From positions 1,242,501-1,306,500 of the forward strand of contig CALNXK010000106.1 in NCBI GenBank assembly GCA_942486035.1: a stretch of DNA of 64,000 nucleotides, in the 5' to 3' direction. The stretch's first letter is position 1; each line of letters begins with the position of its first letter. This document shows positions 1-10,944 of this stretch, piece after piece. Origin of the DNA: Porites lobata (Eukaryota > Cnidaria > Anthozoa > Scleractinia > Poritidae). Under the pieces are notes generated by a model that worked only from the letters and a program-made list of their open reading frames with translations, did not search any database and was not told the origin of the DNA. Both the position numbers and the translations under genes were made by a program.

Positions 1-454
1 TTTCATTTTGAACCCCCTTTTCAGAAGAACCTATTTAGCCTAAAGTTTTCAATAGGTTCTTATTTTACAAAAATGAAGGCAGTGGAGAAGAAAATACACC
101 CGGAAAAAAGAAAATTAAGTCTAGGTTTCAGTCAGTAAGATTCAAAATGTAACACGGCATTTTATGGATACTACAGCATGAAAGACATGCATGGTACTAC
201 TTTGGAAAGATAAAATTACTGCGTGGTTATCATCTAAACTGTATTCTAGATAATTATTTAATACAGCAACATATTCCATATCACATAATTATGCCTTGTA
301 GTAGTTATCTGTGCTGATCGCTGGTGCCCCTATCAAAATTTAGAACCTATTTAAGAACCTAAGTAGCCTAAAATCCCACTAAATACCATTTCAATAAGAA
401 CCTATTTAGGCTAAGTTGGAAAAATCTGGTTCTTATACGTGGGTTTTTACTGTA
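1..454. mobile_element. Partial Tc1/mariner-like MITE (right end)
   Basis: The stretch carries several copies of a 'aacctatttag' type motif in both directions and ends in a terminus reading cttatacgtgggtttttact followed by a TA. The reverse complement of that end matches the left terminus of the complete 413-bp element at 47461-47873 (both begin cagtaaaaacc and continue into taagaacc). The left end is outside the window. No transposase is visible, so this is a nonautonomous copy. The TA after the terminus fits a Tc1/mariner-type target site. Confidence 0.55.
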
Positions 455-1163
455 ACTCGTCTCTTTAAGAGTAAAGACACTAACCATAAAAATTTGGTAG
501 CGGGAGGCATATTAAAGGAAAGGGAAAACATCTCACTTCAGATTGACGTGCGTCGCTCAAAGACGCCTTTGCTTAAGCCTCCTATAATGCTCCGCGATGA
601 AACTCGTATTTGTTGTTCGAGGGAAATCGTGTCTTACAACAACTCTGTCACTTGAAATGTTTAGTCCTTTTTATTGACTTTAATATATTGAGAGACTTTC
701 TGTTGCGTAAATTTTTTTAATAATTAGTTTCTTTCATCGACTTTTGGTAATTTAGGATAGGGAGGAGTGTGTTTGTGCAAATCGCTTAAGTTGATGAGCG
801 GTAACGAATCCGAACTAACAACCTTGTTCCCAGAGTTCTCTGGGAGGAGGAGAGTAAGAGGAGAGAGCCATGGGAACAAGGTTGTCTAAATAAAAATAAA
901 AATTAACTTCTTTTGTTTCAAAAAGTTAAATATTAATTAACCTGTATTTTTTGTATCTTTAAATCAAACTGAGGGTCTTCGGATCATCTCTGGATGAAAC
1001 AAGCTATTCTTTTGAAAAATTTTAACATTTGATAGATCATGCTTTTTATAAAGTATATATTTCACTTCTAATATTATTTTACACATAGAAATGTCAATAG
1101 TCAATTTAAAAATAATCTTTGTGAAAAAGCAAAAGCGGACACGCAAACGCCCAACTCAAGGCC
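455..1163. other. Intergenic, foldback element at 819-884
   Basis: No supportable gene. A small foldback repeat at 819-884 has arms caaccttgttccca and tgggaacaaggttg. Related 'accttgtcccca' pieces recur near 6466-6640 and 10880-10915, so it is a dispersed family. The rest is AT-rich sequence with no recognised signal. Confidence 0.4.
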
Positions 1164-1231
1164 GGGCCCTGCTTTGAACAACCCGGCCCAGACAAATAAG
1201 ACACAAGAGGGTCTAGGGACGTAAAAGGAGG

Positions 1232-2413
1232 CATAGGCGTACGGGCCGGGGGGGCGAGGGGGGCTGCAGCCCCCCCAAATTTTGGGCAACTCAGATTTTT
1301 TTGGGCAGCTCGAGAAAATTTGGGCAAAGCCAGTTTTTAAAGACGTCTCCATGTTTTTATTATTATTTTGAAGAGATAAATATTTTCTATTTTAACCTGA
1401 AGTCGGCGTAATAATCCAGTTACATTGACACGAGACAGTGTCTGCCTAGCACGTGACGAGTTTCTGGTTGTAAGGGAAAGGTATCATTTTATTGCTGGGC
1501 ACTGTACTGCAATGGGCTATTTCCACTCGTGAATTTATTAGAATAAACTTCCGCCTAACTTTCCTAACTTTGTATGGCAGATAGCATCAACAATAGGTCT
1601 TAAAGTGAAGAAGTGGCTGACTAATTCTCAGTTTGAATTGCGAGAAGAATCTTGATTTTTTTAATAAGTCTATCGAGCGGTTTAAAAATTATTCAATAAT
1701 TTGTGAAGAATTATAATAATTTGTGACTGAAATGTTTACAAAACCGCTAACAAGAGCGCCATGATACATACTAATCAAATCCTTCTTTGTAGCAACTGGC
1801 CGGAGCTATCTCCATGATCTATCACCCACGTTTTGAAAAGATTGAAACTACTATGAGGTGAAATTGCATGTCAAAAGTGCATCGTTTTCTACAGGTAACG
1901 GCCAAACATCAAGATTTTCCTTTTTTTACCGTATTTCCAACGATAAAAACTTTATCCAAAATATCTCGATAACGCTCTTACAGATTCCGTTTTAACGTCA
2001 CGAACATCGAGGCGACTATTGGAGGAAAAAGCTCCTGTGATCGATTTTAGAAGAACAGTTCCCAGAGAGAAATATTGCTGCAAGTATAATAGGTAATGGC
2101 TTCATTTCGTTGCTATAACAACTCCGATGTCATTGCAACCCTGATCACAACAAATTTTCATCTTTATCTAATACACCTGTGGTGGCAACTTTTCCAAATG
2201 TTTGTTTATGGCGACGTAGTTTATGCTCAAACTTGGCAGGTATTGACCATGACAAACTGTATGAAGCCATTTTCATATGCCAGTACGGCCTATCTTGTTG
2301 CATCGGCCCTCGTTTCTGTTCGACTGTTCTGTAAAAATTTGGGCAACTTGCAAACATTTTTTGGGCAAATGGTTTACCGCCCCCCCTGGCAAAAAATAGC
2401 CCGTACGCCTATG
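1232..2413. mobile_element. Nonautonomous hAT-like DNA transposon, 1182 bp
   Basis: The element is bounded by perfect 15-bp terminal inverted repeats, cataggcgtacgggc at 1232-1246 and its reverse complement at 2399-2413. Each end is flanked by the same 8-bp direct repeat, aaaggagg (1224-1231 and 2414-2421), which is the target-site length of the hAT superfamily. Subterminal 'tttgggcaa' motifs repeat near both ends. The interior has no long open frame, so it cannot encode a transposase. A diverged paralogous segment at 15050-15166 has the same flanks with a single aaaggagg (15093-15100) and no element: an empty site. It lies in the intron or 3' flank of the apple/EGF gene. Confidence 0.85.
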
Positions 2414-2486
2414 AAAGGAGGAAAACCCTGAGATTAAGGTTTGCTGATGTACACCGAAGCTGTAGGATTTGTTAAACGTTATGTAC

Positions 2487-2622
2487 CTTTGAACCATCAA
2501 TCTTCATGACCAGCGTCCAAATACCGCCGCTACATGGTCCAAGAATAGTTTCGTTTATTTCGCAGTAGACAAAGCTTTTTCCATATACTGCAATCCGCTC
2601 ATACGATATCATTTCTCTGGAT
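2487..2622 (-). CDS. Fibrinogen-like exon 7 of the apple/EGF gene
   Basis: A 136-nt exon with acceptor cattttag and donor gtacat. It encodes SREMISYERIAVYGKSF, VYCEINETIL, GPCSGG and IWTLVMKIDGSK. The VYC and GxWTLVMK(I/M)DGxK pattern is the start of the coral-type fibrinogen-like domain. It opens with one base that completes the Ile codon begun in the 34-nt exon and ends in phase 0. A paralogous copy is at 15166-15301. Confidence 0.8.
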
Positions 2623-5600
2623 CTAAAATGAAATAAACAATCATGTTGGTGTCTAAAATAAAATAGCGACCATGTTGGTGTTCCTGTGGGAGTTAAACCT
2701 TTCCCTTTGCAAAAACTTTCATTTGTTCAGATAAAATGGCTTAGCGTCGGTTGGCTATGAGCTGAAAACGCTCTAAAAAGAAGAGTAAGGGAATGGAAAA
2801 ATAATAAGAGCTCAATGCATTTTATTCATTAGATAAAGACAAAGGGCTACGTCGCAAAAAGATAACTTTGGATCCAGGCTAAATGGCCTTCGAGAAACTA
2901 AGCCAGAGATTAGGTTTACTAGTCCCATATACATTTTTTGTTTTATTCTCCTCGTGTCAAGAGTTTCAGTCCACCTTCTTTGTTTCCTTGTTTTGTTATT
3001 ATGTGTGATTGTTTACTGGCGCAGAAATTTTTAACAAACTCCCTTTAAACATTGTGAAGAGTGACAAGATTCACTAACAGACGCTCTGCCACCGCGCAAG
3101 ACATTTCTTTTTATCAGAACTTTGATATTTTATTATATTTTAGACTTTAAATGTGATTTTGGATTGTATTTTTTAGGCTTTTTAATGTAGTTCTTAAATT
3201 CTATTATTGCATTTTTATTAAGCTCTTCAAATGTGTAAGTTTATGATAATTTTTAATGTAAATTAATTTTTTAAGATAGGGCCCCTATGGAGACCAGCCT
3301 TAGAGCTAAATGGGCTACCCTGTGTAAATAAAGTTTTACTGTACTTTTCTTTACTTTACTTTGTGCAGGGAGTTTTTAGTAAACAAACGTAAAATCTTCA
3401 GAGTTAGGATTAACTCCCTTTGCCGCACGTGTAATGTGAGTGCGAGATACAATTTTCTTCCATTTTAAAGCCTTTCATGGTACTTACATATTCCGATGGT
3501 AAAGTTCTTCACACGACATTGCTGCGTAATTGAAAATAAAAGAGAAACCCATACATAAACGGGAACATGTTGAGATTATAGAAAGTTAGTTAATGTGCAA
3601 ATTATTCTTAGTATTAAACTTCGAAATATGTTGACAATGCGAACATACGGTTAACTGTTGATATTTTTCGATATTTTGGCTTGTCTACTGCTAGCGGTTA
3701 ATTTCTCTCCATTTCGGTTAACAGACATCTTCAGAAGAAAAATCATTTGTTTTGAAACCAAGAAGTTTCTTTTGGTTAAGGACCATTCCATCGATTTCAA
3801 AGAGAGGAGGATAGCGCTGAAATAAGGACCATGAGCCACAAGACAAAGCGCGTGAAGTCCTGACAGGTAATATTGACACTCTTTACATGACAAATTTTGG
3901 CTAGAAAAATTTTTACGGTTAACTTTTTTTCTACGTACGACTAACACTTAAAATTTTCATTTTTTACGTCTAATGACCAAATGTTTTACGGCTAACGGCT
4001 AATCACATCGAGACTCTTCAAACTAGAAAATGCATGGCCTGCCAGCAAGCTCTCCCGGGGGTAGGTGGGTGGGGAAGAAAGCGCCAGAGCGCCACGGAGA
4101 CCTTGCTCACAGGGTAGAAAATGTAGCATATTACCACACGGTATAGCTGCTGGTGTTTCATCGCTGTTTTGGAGTTCCTAGTCGTCTAAAGATCTACATT
4201 AAGTCCACAAAAGCTATAAACTTTAAAACCTGGTAATTTTCGTAATTAAAGATTTGTGCAGTTTAAAACTGACTCACGTGTACAATTGTGAGACCCATGA
4301 GTATTATTGCATATGTCATGTACAGTACATTTGTGCATCCCAGTAGCACATTCATCAATATCTATAAAGAAAGCAAATCCGAGTCAGCAGTCAGATAGCC
4401 AAAATAAAATTACTGAGGTACAAAATATTTAGGTAAAACTTCGTAGTTATATGCGATACTTGAGGGAAAATTACGGGCGGGACAAACCTTACTCCAAAAT
4501 TGTCAGTCTCACGTGATCACGTAGCCTGCGAATACAGCCGTTTCTCTTCACTCCTCGCCGCGTGGAACCTTTTCACCGGAGTCTCTCTCGTCTCTCGCGC
4601 TAAACGTCCCTAACGGCAAGGAGCGAGAAGAAACGGTTGCTTCGCAGGCTACAGTCCCACTGGCAAAACCATAAAGCATTTTTTAGGGTTAAAAAGGGTA
4701 AATAACGCGAACAACAGTGAAGACACAAACTAAGATAGCGTTTTGGCATCGTATTCCAACACGGTCTTTGCGGAATATCCGGAAAAGAGATTTCGGCCGG
4801 CAGCTCAAAAAGCTGGATAAATTACTATCCACAGCGGGGTAACTGTTACAAAAACTGAGAAGCCCGCATTGTGTGCTGTATCTGAGACTGGGTGAGTTGG
4901 GTCAAAGTACAATATGGACTGTTCTTAGGGATACGTTTTACTTAGTTCTTTGGTAGCCTAGTTATAGTTATAGTAACAGAAGCGATAACGTCCCAAAACC
5001 AGTCCCATAATGCGTCTCAAAAAATCTCACGCGCAAACTTCAAATAGCCAACCGCGTCATCCGCTTCGTATACACTGGATAGCGGCGTTGTCTATCTTCG
5101 GAAAATCGAGCATAAAAGTTCTTCTGGGATCTATCTTCGGAACATCAGCTGGCATAAAAGTTCTTAGAGTAAACAATTAGCACGCATTGATGGCAATAAC
5201 GATGACGGCGTTCTACCTTGACAGTCCTTTCCATTTCCAAGAAATCCCTGTTTACAAGTGCAGTTGTAGGATCCTATCAAATTGACGCATAAAGCATCTG
5301 GACTGCAGTCATGTGTTCCAGCGGCGCACTCATTGATATCTAAGGAAAATAGAAACGGTTCTAACAAACTCGACAATGACCGATCGATTTTGTTTGCGAG
5401 TAGGCTTACCTTCTAACAAACTGACTTCTTGCAAAACAAAACATTATAGACCCTTTTGATAACTGTGAAGACCTAAAAAATTGTCATTTAAGGAATTAAA
5501 AATTCATTTTCTGGAGCTTAGAAGGCCAGTAAAGTACTTTTGGACATTGAAGCCTTAGTTTTGTTCATTGCTAGACAATGGGTCTTTATAATGCTATGTT

Positions 5601-8600
5601 ATTTTATGACTGACTATGCGAGAGAACAAGATCACACGAGTCCTGTTTCCTGATTGGCTACCCGAGTGGGCAAGGTGGACGTATCTTGCTCTTACCGCAA
5701 GATAAGATTTTGTTTGCATATAATTTGCTTTATTGACCACGCTCACTCGAATGCCTTAATTAGTTTTCTTTTGGTCTCTAACAAGACGTACCCAACAGTA
5801 AGCTGTAGTGATCACCGAGCGCACCTAAAACAGTGCGGGATTCAACGACCGCTAACGCTGGCGCCCTCGTCAAATTGCTTAAAAATAATTTGTTATAAAA
5901 AGAAACGTATGTGAAAAGGCTAGTATCTCATTACTCCTAAAAAAAGCATGGAATTTCTACCGCCTTTTTTCAAAAACTTCTCTCAAGAAGTTAAGAGTAT
6001 CTCGAGCCTACCTTAACAATGTCTACCTTTATGAGAATCATTTGATATCTAGTCTCTCACGCCAGGAGCCCATAACCTGGAGCGAGAAACTTCCATGTAC
6101 TCTTGTCACGGCGTTCTCACAGACCAGTTTATTTTTAGAACGATTTGGCGCGAATTTAGAATATCTTTGAAGTCCCAAAAACCAGTCAACCAAACCTACA
6201 CACCTAAAAATGATAATTTGTTCGTTTTAATAACCTTACGTTTTCCTTTAATGCGTTCATAGACGTGGCGGAGATTCCATTTCGAGGGAAAAATTGCCCT
6301 AAAATGTGTCTAAAAATAAACCAGACCGTGAAAACGCCGTGACAAAGGTTTAGTATGGAAGTTGCTCACTCCGGATTATGGGATCCTGCTCGCGCACATG
6401 TTTTTTGTCTCGTAATGCAAAACTCCTCCTTTGGGGAGGAGCGTTAAGGAGGAGCGCTGTGCACAACCTCGTCCCCAGGACTTTACTGTTAGAAAAAGGG
6501 AGGGAAAAGGGAAAAGTTACAGAGACGAAGTTGCTCTGCGCGACGCGCGTGATACTAGAACGGTTGTCAGACGACCTCATAACTAAGGTCCTCTCTTTTC
6601 CTTTATAAACGAGAAGAGAGAAGACTCTAGGAACAAGGCTGGTGCACTTCTAACGAGTTTTTCAGGTCTCCTACCGTTTTCACAGTGCTCGCCAGTAAAA
6701 CCTGAAGTACACAAACAACGATACTTTTTGCTTGTGAAACCAGTTTGACAAGTTGAGTTGTTCCTGCAGGGGTTGTTGACACAGGCACTCTAGAGGAAAG
6801 TGAAGAATAAAAATGTTTCGTGTTCACGTCCCCAACTGGGGCAACCGGTTATTTTTCCAAATTACCTCCAGCCTCTCTTGCCGATCCTTAAGAAAATAAA
6901 TTTAGTATTTGAATGGAAATGGAAGTAACACATTTTAATAACCTAAAGCTAGGATAAAACGGGCATAAAAACGTGCAACTTGTTTAAAAAACATTGTTGC
7001 AAAACGAGCTTGCCTGATTTACCACCCACGAAGCAAACCTGTCTTGTAACAAATTAGGTTGTTGCAGGTTGCGAAAAGTCTTTGCAGCAAGTAGAGAGTA
7101 GTTCTACTTTTTGCAAAAAAACTCTGTAAATGTGGCGCGTTTTACCGGCCCAAGGCAAACACTTGTTTTGCAGTAAGTGATGCAAAAAAAAACAGTATTT
7201 GTTTTCCATAAAGTAATTAACAGTTGTCTTGGTGATGTAATTCCATCTCAGTTTGACAATTCAAACGAAACTTCTTGAGCAGGCCCTGCTGGTTGTTCAA
7301 ACGTTGGATATATCCACCGCGGATAAATCACCATCCAGCGGGTAAGTATTTAGTAAGGAAACAAATTGAGTCATCCTTTAGATATAGATTTATTTAACGG
7401 ATAGCTTTAAAAACTGGGGCCAGTTCTTAAAAACCGGTCTCATGCAAACATGAGGCTGTAGCCTGCGAGCAAGTTCTTCGGAACACTTGGGCCTAAGCTC
7501 ACCTTAGTTCCGCGATAAACGAAATTTTGATCGTTCACCAGATCATCTTCGTTGCTTTCGTGAGTAGAGTTGTTCAGCTCACATTTGTGGACTCCAGCTT
7601 GACTAGTCGGTATTTCAAAATTGTAACTAGCGCAGTTAGGTTCCATGAAACATAAATAACCACACGAATCCTCATCAACGACTTCAACGATATTTACAAT
7701 GTGATTAAGTAAACGTTTTCCGTTGAATGTTTGTTCAGGCTTGAAGACCAGTTCACGACATCTCTGATCTATAGACCATCAACAGTAAAGTTAAATATTT
7801 TGTTATATCCATTTTGAAATCCCTAGAGATCTCTGCAATCTGATTGGCTCAAAGTGTGATTTATTCACAAATCACACTTTTTTTGCTCTAAATCACGCCA
7901 TTCATGTTCTACATCGCGTCATCGCACCATCTTCGCTCTACAATAATAATAGTAATAAGGGATAATCATAGGCTTTGTTTATCCATCTTCAAAAATAACA
8001 TAATTAATTATTAAAGGGAAAAACATATACTATAAAATACTATTAAATAAATTTCTAATAAAGGTAAGTAGAAATAAACAGATCATAAAAGGAGGAGTCT
8101 TGCAGATCTTGGTAAAAACGAGTTAATATGTCTTTGTGTTCCTGACTTTGGTATTGCTACTGAACCTGGTCTAGATCTTAAGTCACAGCCGTGGCTGGTA
8201 TTTGGCTTTGTGAGAAATATTTGATTTTGGAGTTTAATATCATTCACAATTCTTTTTAATTCACGCTCAATTGTCGATATGCTTTGCATCTGTCCTCTGA
8301 CATTGGAAGGGATGTTCTTGGTATCCCGATGATATCTAGGCACCTGATTTGTATAGACTGCAACTCTTCTGCAAGGTAGTCGGAAAACCGCCCCACACTG
8401 GGGACGCATTCGAAAAGTGGGCGTATTTTGGTAGAATATATCGTGGTGACGCGGATCTCGGTGGGTAGTTTTGCTTTCCTACATTCCCTCAAATAATACA
8501 ATCTGTTCATGGCTTTTTTTACTGTCTGTTCAACATGGTAATTTCAGCATAGGTTGTCTTGTTGCCATTCCCCGAGTAAACTTGGATACCCTCTCCAAAC

Positions 8601-10434
8601 ACGAGTCACATATTCGTAGAAGGTCCGGCTCAATAGAGTTCACATATCCCGGCTTGGTTTTCCTTGAATTCAATAGCATGTTATTCTTAGTTTCCCAGTT
8701 CTAAAGGCCGTCAAGTACCTTCTGCATATTTGATAATTCGCCATTTGTCAGCGTACTTACAAATCTTTACGCGTCCTTGCAGTTCTTGTAGGTATAGAGT
8801 TGTCAAAATCATCGATAAAGATACCCAACAATAAGGGGATATGACAGATCCTTGTGGTGCACTTGCCTGGCAAGTCTGTGTTAAGCAAGTGCTATATGGC
8901 ATCATTTTCTATTTCGTGTACAAAATGAGATGTAAAAGCCTTTTTCTTTCCGCTTTTCAGCAAACCAGCTACTAGATCAAACGTAACGTATTTATTCGAT
9001 AAACGCCACAGATGGAAGCAAAACAATACCAATAAACGTCGCCCTCGAATAGACGCCGCACGCGGCTTTTACTCGAGGATTATAAGAAAAACTTTGGTAC
9101 AACTTGACAATTTACACCATCCAGACATTTACGATTCTATCGCAGCAAAATAAGAGAGACACTGGAATCTTTCAATTACATAATATTTTCAAACGATTTA
9201 CAGTAACTATTGTCAGTGATTTAAAAAAAGTGATTTTGAAATAATCGCCGCCCTCGATCGAATAAACGCCGCATGGGAAACGCTAATGATTTAATGAACG
9301 CTGCGACTTTTAATGGACAGGGGCACCCAACGTCAATTTTCGGAAAATATCTGTTCGGACGACGATTTGAGATCTAGAACGGCACATTTGTTGTAAAATT
9401 CCTTGTTTGCCTGCATCTCCTAAGATTTGCGAACATCTAAAAATGGTATAATTGCCCATTTTTACAGGATTTTTACCCTATAAAGGTCACCTAGAATTTT
9501 CGGGAGCCTATTTTCTGGCTGAAATTTTCAAAAAGGGTTAGTTTTGATCCCTATAATTTTCGGATCACTAGACTTTTAGCTAGGTAATTGTACTTCGTGT
9601 CGTGCAATTTTGGTCTGAAATCATGCTTCACACTTGTGATTTCAAATAGATCGCGCGTATATGATTTCGGACCAAATTGCACTCCACTTAGTTCAAATGC
9701 CATCATTTATCACAATAAAGTTTCCCTCAGGATACTATCATTTTGTATATTTAACTTTTTAATACCAACAATTTACTGAATGGAGAGGTGACCTTGGCAA
9801 ATGACACGGCCTATTTTCAATAAAGACATGACTGCATATACACTGCGGTACACCTTTTTTGACTCTGATCTGAGGCCCCGTCCTCTCGAATCCGGATATT
9901 TTTGAAACCATCTATTTTTTTTTTACATGAATCCTCCTTTCCTTCCACACAAAAACCAGTAAATTCACTCATTTATCCGTGCCTATCCGTATGATTCACT
10001 GTGCGGTTTAAGAAATATTTGGATTCGAACGAGGCTTGAATTTTAAACGGCTGATCGCGAAGGATTCCTGATACACTAAACCCGAAAAATCTTTTGTTTT
10101 GAAACGCGCAAATTGTGTAATTCTTAATAAATATTAGCACAACTTTGGTAGTCTGTGTAAAATCGAGAATCTAATCAGCAAATGCCTGGAGAAACACAGT
10201 TTCTTTGAAGTAATCATTCTGCAATGGCGGAGCGTCAATGATGGGCGTCAAAATATCATTGAAGAGCACTGGTAAAAGTTTCTTCTTAAAATATCGTATA
10301 TCCAAAGAACACGGTCGCGCACGATAGAAACAAAAATAAATTAAAACAGTCACAAACTAACCTTGTGATATGGTTCCGCCTGCTATTTGAAACAGCAAAC
10401 TGAATAAAGAGGAAAACATGAAAGTAGAAAGCAT
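2487..10434 (-). CDS. Secreted apple-EGF-EGF-fibrinogen-like protein (coral skeletal matrix type), 3'-partial
   Basis: Seven minus-strand exons join with matching phases: 10434-10362, 7768-7503, 6789-6675, 5339-5217, 4361-4278, 3521-3488, 2622-2487 (831 nt, 277 codons, open to the left). Exon 1 encodes a hydrophobic signal peptide starting MLSTFMFSSLF. Exon 2 is an apple/PAN domain (residues about 28-113; CRELVF, CGYLCFMEPNCASYNF, KCELNN). Exon 3 is an hEGF-like domain (CVNNPC ... CLCTSGFTGEHC). Exon 4 is a calcium-binding EGF (DINECAAGTHDC ... CTCKQGF). Exon 5 holds only the first half of another EGF (DIDECATG ... SHNC). Exons 6-7 start a fibrinogen-like domain (SCEELYHRN; VYCEIN; GIWTLVMKIDGSK). 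The order resembles secreted cnidarian proteins such as the uncharacterised skeletal organic matrix protein 5 type. Further fibrinogen-like exons should follow but are not visible in 1-2486. A role in adhesion or skeletal matrix is inference. Confidence 0.8.
3120..3358 (+). mobile_element. LINE 3'-UTR remnant
   Basis: The sequence has the look of a non-LTR retrotransposon 3' end: T-rich run-in, 'gggcccctatggagacc', 'taaatgggctaccctgtgtaaataaag', then a short imperfect tail of 'tttactt' units. No coding part is attached. It lies in the intron between exons 6 and 7 of the apple/EGF gene. Confidence 0.4.
3488..3521 (-). CDS. 34-nt micro-exon 6 of the apple/EGF gene
   Basis: Acceptor ttacgcag and donor gtaagta bound a 34-nt exon. 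Read in the frame set by exon 5 it gives MSCEELYHRN, the typical SCxEL start of a fibrinogen-like domain, and passes phase 2 to exon 7. A paralogous micro-exon of identical length with ISCEELHHRA is at 16264-16297, which supports it being real. Confidence 0.75.
4278..4361 (-). CDS. Half EGF-like exon 5 of the apple/EGF gene
   Basis: An 84-nt exon with acceptor tttatag and donor gtgagt encodes DIDECATGMHKC, VHDICNN and HGSHNCT. This covers cysteines 1-4 of a calcium-binding EGF module. Cysteines 5 and 6 are absent: the exon ends after the fourth cysteine and splices into the fibrinogen-like SCEEL exon. Confidence 0.7.
4521..4652. mobile_element. Short inverted-repeat MITE
   Basis: Ends are mirror copies: gtagcctgcgaa ... 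gccgtttctctt at the left and aagaaacggttgcttcgcaggctac at the right. About 130 bp with no coding capacity. It lies in the intron between exons 4 and 5 of the apple/EGF gene. Confidence 0.6.
5217..5339 (-). CDS. Calcium-binding EGF exon 4 of the apple/EGF gene
   Basis: A 123-nt exon, phase 1 to phase 1, encodes a full EGF-CA module: DINECAAGTHDC, PDALCVN, GSYNCTC, GFLGNGKDC. All six cysteines are present. The leading G of the Asp codon comes from exon 3. A phase-1/phase-1 exon is usual for calcium-binding EGF modules. Confidence 0.85.
6675..6789 (-). CDS. EGF-like exon 3 of the apple/EGF gene
   Basis: A 115-nt exon with acceptor cctctag and donor gtagga encodes SACVNNPCRNNSTCQTGF and CLCTSGFTGEHCEN, a Notch-type hEGF module with six cysteines. 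It starts in phase 0 and ends in phase 1, matching exons 2 and 4. Confidence 0.82.
7503..7768 (-). CDS. Apple/PAN-domain exon 2 of the apple/EGF gene
   Basis: A 266-nt exon with acceptor tctatag and donor gtgagc encodes one apple/PAN-like domain: CRELVFKPEQTFNGK, VDEDSCGYLCFMEPNC, ASYNFEI, HKCELNNSTHE, NFVYRGTK. The cysteine spacing C...CxxxC...C...C is that of single apple domains in secreted cnidarian proteins. Its first two bases complete an Asp codon with the last G of exon 1. Confidence 0.85.
8083..8905 (-). mobile_element. Decayed LINE ORF2 fragment (reverse transcriptase 3' part)
   Basis: Broken minus-strand frames encode pieces of a non-LTR reverse transcriptase. Near 8711-8905 there is APQGSVISPYCWVSLSMILTT followed by a YAD remnant of the catalytic motif. 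Near 8256-8510 there is YYLRECRKAKLPTE, TKIRPLFE, LAEELQSIQIRCLDIIG and PRTSLPM, the thumb/C-terminal part. Frameshifts and missing segments make it inactive. It lies in intron 1 of the apple/EGF gene and is missing from duplication unit B. Confidence 0.7.
10362..10434 (-). CDS. Signal-peptide exon 1 of the apple/EGF gene
   Basis: ATG at 10434-10432 opens 24 codons encoding MLSTFMFSSLFSLLFQ and IAGGTISQ. This is a hydrophobic signal sequence followed by donor gttagt in phase 1. An internal Met at codon 6 could also start. The splice partner begins with the bases that complete Asp and lead directly into the apple domain, as expected for a secreted protein. Confidence 0.75.
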
Positions 10435-10471
10435 GACAAATTACATTTCGGACGGATACGAAAGGTTTTCG

Positions 10472-10477
10472 TTTATA
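10472..10477 (-). promoter_or_regulatory. TATA box of the apple/EGF gene
   Basis: Minus-strand TATAAA inside gatttataaacg, about 40 bp upstream of the start codon at 10434, implies a very short 5' leader. The paralogous position near 11950 has lost the motif (reads gggtttactgac). Confidence 0.5.
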
Positions 10478-10944
10478 AATCCACAGTGCATAGTTTCGGT
10501 TTGGTGAAATCTAATTTGGTTTATATGTATATATAAAATATTAACGGATTCTTAACAGCATGGCTCTATCCAGATCATTCTATACTAGTTGATAAACGGT
10601 AGTTATCAAAAATCTTTGTTAGTTTTTTCACTGTTTGAAATAGTGCCGGGACAATGTTTTAATAAATCAGTGCATCCTCATTTATCATACTCCTACAAAA
10701 ATTTTCCTTCATTTCTTGAACTATACTATTGACATTAATTCCCAACTCAAAAAACGGTTATTTATTTGATAAGCAAATAGCTCAATTTTAGCATTTCAAA
10801 AACACCTGCTTATGTTAGCCTCTGCATTCAACTCTGTTTTATTAAAACGGTTACACAGACCGTGAGGAGTCTGCGTGAGAACAAGAAAAGAAGAGAGGCC
10901 CTGGGGACAAGGTTGACTTCGAGCTCCGCGGAAGTGATTAAATA

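Larger units (their letters stand above)
7796..10890. repeat. Tandem duplication unit A (intron 1/exon 1 of the apple/EGF gene)
   Basis: This stretch and 10945-12370 are diverged tandem copies in the same orientation. Matching landmarks include 'ctgcaatctgattggct' with 'cgccattcatgttcta' against 'cgtcaggatattcatgttcta', 'aaaatgagatgtaaaagcc', 'accagctactagatcaaa', 'atatggttccgcct', and 'cgaggagtct' against 'tgaggagtct'. Unit A also carries material absent from unit B: the LINE fragment at 8083-8905 and AT-rich sequence at 9000-9320. Confidence 0.7.

Noticed and set aside
416..655. 79-codon plus-strand open frame
   Set aside because: It begins inside the inverted terminal repeat of a MITE and has no domain, signal or splice context.
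1101..1352. Minus-strand Pro/Cys-rich open frames
   Set aside because: They are translations of the hAT left end and the adjacent repeat shared with 15050.
6350..6827. Open frames at 6350-6608 and the 66-codon frame at 6627-6827
   Set aside because: The first are antisense shadows over foldback repeat sequence; the second is an alternative frame of the EGF exon at 6675-6789.
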